From assembly GCA_013003515.1 (NCBI GenBank), contig JABDIW010000255.1, positions 1 to 19,435 of the forward strand: a stretch of DNA of 19,435 nt. The letters are read 5' to 3'. A model generated the notes under the pieces. The model was given only the letters and a program-made list of their open reading frames with translations, was not told where the DNA came from and ran no database searches. Positions 15,144 to 19,435 of this stretch are shown here, in pieces. The DNA is from Acidimicrobiia bacterium (GTDB lineage: Bacteria; Actinomycetota; Acidimicrobiia; Spongiisociales; UBA5794). The position numbers and the translations under genes were made by a program. Every line of letters begins with the position of its first letter. Positions within the stretch are counted from its first letter, which is position 1.

Positions 15144-16579
15144 GTCGCCTCCGAGAGAATCGACTTGACGACCTCACGATCGTCGAACGGGACCGTGTCG
15201 CCGGCAATCTCCTGGGTCGTCTCATGCCCCTTCCCCAGCACGAGGACGACATCATCCGCATCTGCCAACTCGAGGGCATGACGGATGGCCTGACGGCGGT
15301 CGGTGATGGTGGTGGCACGAACTGCACCAACCGCCATCTCCGCGATGATCTGATCCGGATCTTCGCTGCGCGGGTTGTCGGTGGTGAGTATCGAGATGTC
15401 TGCGGTGGCGGCGGCCGCACCCATGTCGGCTCGCTTGGCGGTGTCGCGATCTCCCCCAGCTCCGACCACCACGATCACGCGGCCCGGCGTCTTGGCGCGG
15501 GCATCGGCGACGATTCGCTCGATTGCCTCCGGGGTATGGGCGTAGTCGACGACCACGGTGAAGTCGGCCGCGGCGTCGACCCGCTCGTATCGGCCCGGGA
15601 TGGTGATGGGCATGGACAGTCCCCTGGCGATCGACTCGATGTCGATGCCTATCACCGATGCGCATCCTGCAGCGACGAGGGCGTTGTCGACGTTGAATCG
15701 TCCGGGAAGAGCGAGATTCACGTGGGCGACGTTGCCATCGATGACAAGATCGAACGACGATCCCGTCAGACCGGCGTCGAGAGCTCGAGTGGTGACATCG
15801 CCGGACTCGATACCGGTCGTGATGACGGGTATCTCGACCTCTGAGGCGAGACGCCTTCCCCACTCGTCGGCAAGAGAGACCACCGCCGTCTCGGCCCGTC
15901 TCGGGTCGAAGAGGGATCGCTTCGCCCGGTAGTAGTTCTCCAGGTCCCCGTGGAAGTCCAGGTGATCCTGGCTCAGGTTCGTGAACCCGACTGCGGCGAA
16001 TCTGGTGGCGTCGACCCGGCCCAGCACGAGAGCGTGCGAGGACACCTCGATGGCAACGGCATCGACGCCTGCTTCCCTCATCGAAGCGAACAGCCGCTGC
16101 AGGTCGGAGGCTTCGGGTGTGGTCCGGACCATGTTCAGCCGCTCGTCGCCGATCCGGGCTCCGATCGTCCCGACCAAACCGGGGATTCGGCCCGATGCCT
16201 CGATGATCGACGCCAGCAGGTGCGTGACGGTGGTCTTGCCGTTGGTGCCGGTCACCCCGACGACGGGGAGGCTCGTCGAAGGATCACCGTGGGCAGCTGC
16301 GGCGAGGGGCCCCAGCGCCGAGCGAGCCGAGTTCACGACGATCTGGGGTACGGCGAGATCGGCTGCTCGTTCGACACACACCGCGGCGGCACCAGCGGCG
16401 ATGGCGGCGGGGATGTAGTCGTGGCCGTCTCCGGTGAATCCGACAACGGCGACGAAGAGGTCTCCGGGCCCCACTTCTCGAGAGTCGTGCCGAACGTCGC
16501 CGACGACCACCGAGTCGTCGCCGAACACAGTGCCCCCGACGCGGCCCGAGAGGTCACGGATGGTTGCCCCGGCGGTCAC
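15140..16579 (-). CDS. murE: UDP-MurNAc-dipeptide--meso-diaminopimelate ligase MurE (479 aa)
   Basis: ATP-dependent ligase adding the third stem residue. The substrate domain has VRHDSREVGPGDLFVA (29-44). The P-loop is GTNGKTTVTH (111-120), followed by RTTPEASDLQ, EVSSHAL and NLSQDHLDFHGD. The C-terminal domain has DYAHTPEAIER, then DNPRSEDP (401-408) and GKGHETTQ. DNPR is the motif that selects meso-diaminopimelate rather than lysine, so the cell wall is predicted to be of the mDAP type. The start is GTG 16579, overlapping the ftsI stop as GTGA, with only a G-rich weak ribosome site. Confidence 0.97.
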   Translation of the reverse strand: MTAGATIRDLSGRVGGTVFGDDSVVVGDVRHDSREVGPGDLFVAVVGFTGDGHDYIPAAIAAGAAAVCVERAADLAVPQIVVNSARSALGPLAAAAHGDPSTSLPVVGVTGTNGKTTVTHLLASIIEASGRIPGLVGTIGARIGDERLNMVRTTPEASDLQRLFASMREAGVDAVAIEVSSHALVLGRVDATRFAAVGFTNLSQDHLDFHGDLENYYRAKRSLFDPRRAETAVVSLADEWGRRLASEVEIPVITTGIESGDVTTRALDAGLTGSSFDLVIDGNVAHVNLALPGRFNVDNALVAAGCASVIGIDIESIARGLSMPITIPGRYERVDAAADFTVVVDYAHTPEAIERIVADARAKTPGRVIVVVGAGGDRDTAKRADMGAAAATADISILTTDNPRSEDPDQIIAEMAVGAVRATTITDRRQAIRHALELADADDVVLVLGKGHETTQEIAGDTVPFDDREVVKSILSEAT

Positions 16580-18336
16580 GGGCCAACCCCATCGGGGGGG
16601 ACGCCGAGCTGATGGAGGGCGGCTTCGGCAACCTGTGCGAACACCGGGGCGGCAGAGACCCCACCGAAGCGCTGATCGAGACCGGCGTCGGTATCGCCAT
16701 TGGGGCTGTCGAGCATCACGGCGACCACGAGGCGCGGGGTCCGGGCCGGGACCATCCCGATGAAGCTGGCAAAGCGATCATCTTCCGAGTACCTGCCCTC
16801 CTCGGGCAACCACTTCTCGGTCGTGCCGGTCTTGCCGGCGACGCTGTACCCGGTGACAGCGGCACTGGTGCCGGTACCCCGCTCGACCACACCGGCAAGG
16901 AGCTCGCGAAGCACCCGGGCCGTCTCCTCCGAGACCACTGGCCTCACAACGGGGTCCACGGTGTGGGATCCCGCTGCATCGATGACCTCCGTCACGATGT
17001 GCGGCTGCACCCAGACGCCGTCATTGGCGATGGCCCCGAACACGGCAGCCATCTGGAGAACGGTGGCGTCGACGCGATAGCCAATGGCCGTGGATGGCCC
17101 ACACGTCGACGAGCACCAGTCCTCGACCGGCTCGAGCCACCCGTTCGACTCCCCGGTGAAGTCGCCACTTGCCGCCGATCCCAGACCGAAGGCACGCAGG
17201 TAGTCGTAGTGGAGCTCGTTGCCGAGGCGGGACTGGATGAGGATGGTCCCGACGTTGGACGACTGGGCAACGATGTCGGCAACGCTCATCTCGAGGGGGT
17301 GCCTGGCTACGTCCCGATACACCTTCGGGTCCTTGTTCTCGCCACGATCGACTTCCAGCTCCATCGGAACCTCGAGCAGCTCGGTCTCCCGGAGCACTCC
17401 CTCGTTGAGGGCTCCGGCGAGCGTGACGACCTTCAGCGTCGACCCGGGCTCGTAGCGATCGGTGACGGCTCGATTGCGATAGGCCTCGGGAGACGTGTCA
17501 CTGCGATCGTTGGGGTCGAAGGTGGGGGCGTTGGCCATGGCGAGGATCCCACCGGTGCCGACCTCCAGGACGACGACGGCGCCACCGGTAGCCCCCGTTG
17601 CCTCCATGGCGTCACCGAGGGCTTGCTCGGCAGCGAACTGGATCACCGGGTCGAGCGTGGTCACGATGTCGGCGCCGGGCTCGGCGGCGATGTACCGATA
17701 CTCGGCCTGGGGAATACGACGACCTTGCGGATCGCGTTCCTCGACCAGTTCTCCCGGCGTGCCGGCCAGGACCTCGTCAAACGTCAGCTCGAGGCCTTCG
17801 AGACCGGAGTTGTCGTCCGTCTGGACGAATCCGATCACCTGAGAGGCCAGTTGACCCGCCGGATAGAACCTCCGGGTCTCGCCGATGAAGTAGATGCCAG
17901 GAAGCCGCCGGTCGTCGACGACGTCGCGGATGAGCGCGGCGTCGCGATTCTCGGCACTCCGCATGAGCACCACATACCCGGAGTCGCGCGTCAACCGCTC
18001 CTCGAGCTCACCCAGCTCCATGCCGAGCACCGGGGCGAGCTCGCGAGCGACTGCCGCGGCGTCCGCGATGTGGCCGGGATTGGCATACACGGTCGTGGTA
18101 CCGACAGACACAGCCAGTTCCACGCCGTGACGGTCGAAGATGGTTCCCCGATCCGCCGCGAGCAGCTCTACGCGAGAACGCTGCTGGAGACCCAGTTCGG
18201 CGTAGTCATGCTCACCGGACGCCAGCGCCTGGATCGAAAACAACCGGATGCCGATCGGAACCCAGCCGAGCACCAGGATGGCTCCGATGACGATGAGCCG
18301 GACATTCAGGGCGCGCGGAGCACGCCCCATGGTCAT
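16576..18336 (-). CDS. ftsI: Septal peptidoglycan transpeptidase FtsI (class B PBP, 586 aa)
   Basis: Crosslinks septal peptidoglycan with FtsW and is a beta-lactam target. A short basic cytoplasmic start precedes one transmembrane helix (about 12-36). The dimerisation (pedestal) domain covers about 50-215, with RGTIFDRHG. The transpeptidase domain has all three penicillin-binding motifs: STLK with nucleophile Ser299 (299-302), SSN (359-361) and KTG (502-504). Residues 408 and 412 are an unusual exported Cys pair (WCSSTCG) before the conserved AIGY. There is no PASTA domain, and the length is normal. The ATG (18336) has only a poor ribosome site, but it overlaps the stop of a small upstream ORF as ATGA and may depend on it. 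Met3 is an alternative start. Confidence 0.96.
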   Translation of the reverse strand: MTMGRAPRALNVRLIVIGAILVLGWVPIGIRLFSIQALASGEHDYAELGLQQRSRVELLAADRGTIFDRHGVELAVSVGTTTVYANPGHIADAAAVARELAPVLGMELGELEERLTRDSGYVVLMRSAENRDAALIRDVVDDRRLPGIYFIGETRRFYPAGQLASQVIGFVQTDDNSGLEGLELTFDEVLAGTPGELVEERDPQGRRIPQAEYRYIAAEPGADIVTTLDPVIQFAAEQALGDAMEATGATGGAVVVLEVGTGGILAMANAPTFDPNDRSDTSPEAYRNRAVTDRYEPGSTLKVVTLAGALNEGVLRETELLEVPMELEVDRGENKDPKVYRDVARHPLEMSVADIVAQSSNVGTILIQSRLGNELHYDYLRAFGLGSAASGDFTGESNGWLEPVEDWCSSTCGPSTAIGYRVDATVLQMAAVFGAIANDGVWVQPHIVTEVIDAAGSHTVDPVVRPVVSEETARVLRELLAGVVERGTGTSAAVTGYSVAGKTGTTEKWLPEEGRYSEDDRFASFIGMVPARTPRLVVAVMLDSPNGDTDAGLDQRFGGVSAAPVFAQVAEAALHQLGVPPDGVGP

Positions 18337-18434
18337 GGTTTCCGGCGGTTGGGGTCCGTAGTGGTCCCACCGCCAGCGCGCGACGGAGCGTCGGCTCTGA
18401 GCACGGGGAAGAGGATGTGGAGCACGGATCTCAT
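18333..18434 (-). CDS. Small ORF (33 aa) between ftsL and ftsI
   Basis: I do not recognise this peptide. It begins MRSVLHILFPVLRADAP, a hydrophobic stretch flanked by Arg, and ends TTTDPNRRKP. The case for it being real is positional. Its ATG has GGAGGG (18442-18447) at an ideal 7 nt, placed immediately after the ftsL stop, and its TGA overlaps the ftsI ATG as ATGA, exactly as at most other junctions here. Third codon positions are mostly G/C in the first half (about 11 of 12), as in the neighbours, and weaker in the second half. It could be a small divisome-associated peptide or a leader whose translation delivers ribosomes to ftsI. A chance ORF cannot be excluded at this length. Confidence 0.5.
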   Translation of the reverse strand: MRSVLHILFPVLRADAPSRAGGGTTTDPNRRKP

Positions 18435-18441
18435 GTCGTGG

Positions 18442-18447
18442 CCCTCC
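18442..18447 (-). promoter_or_regulatory. Strong ribosome binding site of the small ORF
   Basis: GGAGGG on the - strand directly follows the ftsL TGA and lies 7 nt before ATG 18434. It is one of the better ribosome sites in the window and has no other start codon to serve; the ftsI ATG is over 100 nt away. Confidence 0.55.
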
Positions 18448-18855
18448 TCATGGCTGCGCGCTCAGCAGCGACTTCAGTTCGCTCCAGCGTTCGTCAGGGT
18501 CGGCCCCCTCGTACTCGCCGACACCTGCAACCGCCAGAATCGATCGGTTGTCTGGATACACCATGCCCATGGCTGCGGCTGCCGACTGGATCCGGTCGGG
18601 CGCCTGGAGACGGGCGATCTCGAGGCGAAGCTCCCAGTGGCGGGTTTCCTCGGCTTCGATCTGGGCGTTGAGCTCGTCGAGACGGAACGCTGCGGTATCG
18701 AGCGATGTCCTGATGAGAATCACGGCGAAGAACGCGGCGATGACAGCGGCGGTGAATACGAGGAACGGATGCAGGGAACGTCGAGTTGACGCCGCAGGAA
18801 GGGAGCGACCGTGGGGTCGAGCGCGAAGAGGAGCGGCAACCGGAGCGGTGGTCAT
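18448..18855 (-). CDS. ftsL: FtsL/FtsB-like septum formation initiator (135 aa)
   Basis: Small bitopic divisome protein expected to join FtsQ and activate the FtsW-FtsI synthase. A basic, Pro/Ala-rich cytoplasmic segment (1-29) precedes one transmembrane helix (about 31-49). A short extracytoplasmic coiled coil (about 55-85, DELNAQIEAEETRHWELRLE) is followed by the family tail LQAPDRIQSAAAAMGMVYP and an acidic C-terminus. FtsL and FtsB families are hard to separate; the position between rsmH and ftsI favours FtsL. ATG 18855 is preferred over starts farther upstream in the rsmH region because it has GGAGG 4 nt before it and overlaps the rsmH stop as ATGA. Confidence 0.85.
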   Translation of the reverse strand: MTTAPVAAPLRARPHGRSLPAASTRRSLHPFLVFTAAVIAAFFAVILIRTSLDTAAFRLDELNAQIEAEETRHWELRLEIARLQAPDRIQSAAAAMGMVYPDNRSILAVAGVGEYEGADPDERWSELKSLLSAQP

Positions 18856-19435
18856 GCGGCCTCCGGTGGCTCGAGCTTCTCGACCGCCCGAAGACGTGCA
18901 CTTCGCGAACGCGGGTTCCGTTCCACCTCGGCCTCGCCCGGCCGCAGGGGTTTGCGGGCGAGTGACCGCCATTCGGCCACTCGCCCACAGGTGCACACGG
19001 GTAGGTCGGGAGGACACACACATCCGGTGGTACCGGCGGCGAAGTGTCGCTTCACGATGCGATCCTCGAGCGAGTGGTAGCTGATCACAGCCACCCTTCC
19101 CCCGGGTCGCACCAACCGGGTCGCTGCCTCGAGTCCGACGCGGAGCGCGTCGAGCTCGCCGTTGACGGCGATCCGGATGGACTGGAAAACTCGTCGAGCA
19201 GGATGGCGACGGCGGCGGGCGGGTGCGGGAACGGCATCCGCCACGATGCGGGCAAGCGATGCGGTGTCGCCGATCGGGCGTGCGGCCACGATCGCGGCGG
19301 CGATGCGCCGGGCGAAACGTTCCTCTCCATACATGCGAAAGATGTCGACGAGCTGTCGCTCGGACCAGGTGTTGACGATCTCGTCGGCCGTGTGAGGAGC
19401 GTCCGGGCCCATGCGCATGTCGAGCGGGCCTGCCT
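18852..19435 (-). CDS. rsmH: 16S rRNA (cytosine1402-N4)-methyltransferase RsmH, C-terminal part
   Basis: SAM-dependent enzyme (MraW) that methylates N4 of C1402 in the ribosomal P site, conventionally encoded near the head of dcw clusters. The frame stays open to the right edge, so the 5' part including the main SAM-binding motif is outside. About 193 residues remain, beginning AGPLDMRMGPDAP, which matches the conserved DGPLDMRM motif. Further motifs are AADEIVN-like TADEIVNTWSE, FGEERFARRIA-like YGEERFARRIA, FQSIRIAVNGEL, ISYHSLEDRIVK and the Cys-rich CVCPPDLPVCTCG found in many members. An ATG at 19418 is internal, not the true start. Confidence 0.95.
   Translation of the reverse strand, partial: AGPLDMRMGPDAPHTADEIVNTWSERQLVDIFRMYGEERFARRIAAAIVAARPIGDTASLARIVADAVPAPARRRRHPARRVFQSIRIAVNGELDALRVGLEAATRLVRPGGRVAVISYHSLEDRIVKRHFAAGTTGCVCPPDLPVCTCGRVAEWRSLARKPLRPGEAEVERNPRSRSARLRAVEKLEPPEAA

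Noticed and set aside
16593..16600. Run of G residues near the end of ftsI, possible frameshift site
   Set aside because: The FtsI C-terminus and the GTGA junction with murE are both normal, so there is no sign of a slip or sequencing error.
18337..18447. ftsL and ftsI are in the same frame with no second stop for 37 codons, suggesting a read-through FtsL-FtsI fusion
   Set aside because: The first half of this frame has poor third-position GC, unlike the neighbours, and the small ORF in another frame has the ribosome site. No stop-codon read-through signal is evident. Fusion would also need a membrane topology with two helices in series.
16564..18789. 741-codon open frame on the + strand
   Set aside because: It is antisense to ftsI, the small ORF and part of ftsL, which carry clear family motifs. 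Long antisense frames are expected in high-GC DNA, and the translation shows no recognisable domain.

Overview
The window is a high-GC, almost fully coding stretch of a bacterial division and cell wall (dcw) cluster. I infer an actinobacterium, quite possibly of the class Acidimicrobiia. The sequence evidence is an FtsZ with the actinobacterial glutamate in its GTP-binding signature (GEGGGTGTG), no ftsA, a sepF, a DivIVA-type coiled-coil protein, an IleS of the eukaryote-like type, and a MurE carrying the meso-diaminopimelate motif DNPR. The phylum is well supported. The class is a guess from gene order.

Layout: the 3' part of ileS lies alone on the + strand (1-1286). Everything else is on the - strand and should be read from right to left: rsmH (cut by the window edge), an ftsL-like gene, a 33-codon small ORF not previously listed, ftsI, murE, murF, mraY, murD, ftsW, murG, murC, murB, ftsQ, a 102-nt gap, ftsZ, pgeF (yfiH/ylmD), yggS (ylmE), sepF, yggT (ylmG), a 48-nt gap, and a 545-aa DivIVA-like coiled-coil protein. 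That last gene runs tail to tail into ileS, overlapping it by 13 nt. No stretch over 300 nt lacks a gene. I see no tRNA, rRNA, CRISPR array, insertion sequence or phage gene.

How it works together: MurB, C, D, E and F build UDP-MurNAc-pentapeptide in the cytoplasm. MraY and MurG turn it into lipid II. FtsW (glycosyltransferase) and FtsI (transpeptidase) polymerise and crosslink it at the septum under control of FtsQ and FtsL. FtsZ forms the ring and SepF probably anchors it to the membrane in place of FtsA. YggT and the DivIVA-like protein are the usual distal partners. From sORF to murB nearly every junction is an ATGA or GTGA overlap, so the block looks translationally coupled.

The most interesting points are the coupled small ORF between ftsL and ftsI, a 9-bp hairpin at the ftsZ/pgeF junction that buries the pgeF start codon, a second perfect hairpin between ftsQ and ftsZ, a very short FtsZ linker, a large divergent DivIVA-like protein with a possible near-leaderless promoter, and a Cys pair in FtsI. 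I found no clearly new multi-gene system. This is a conserved core locus with local peculiarities.
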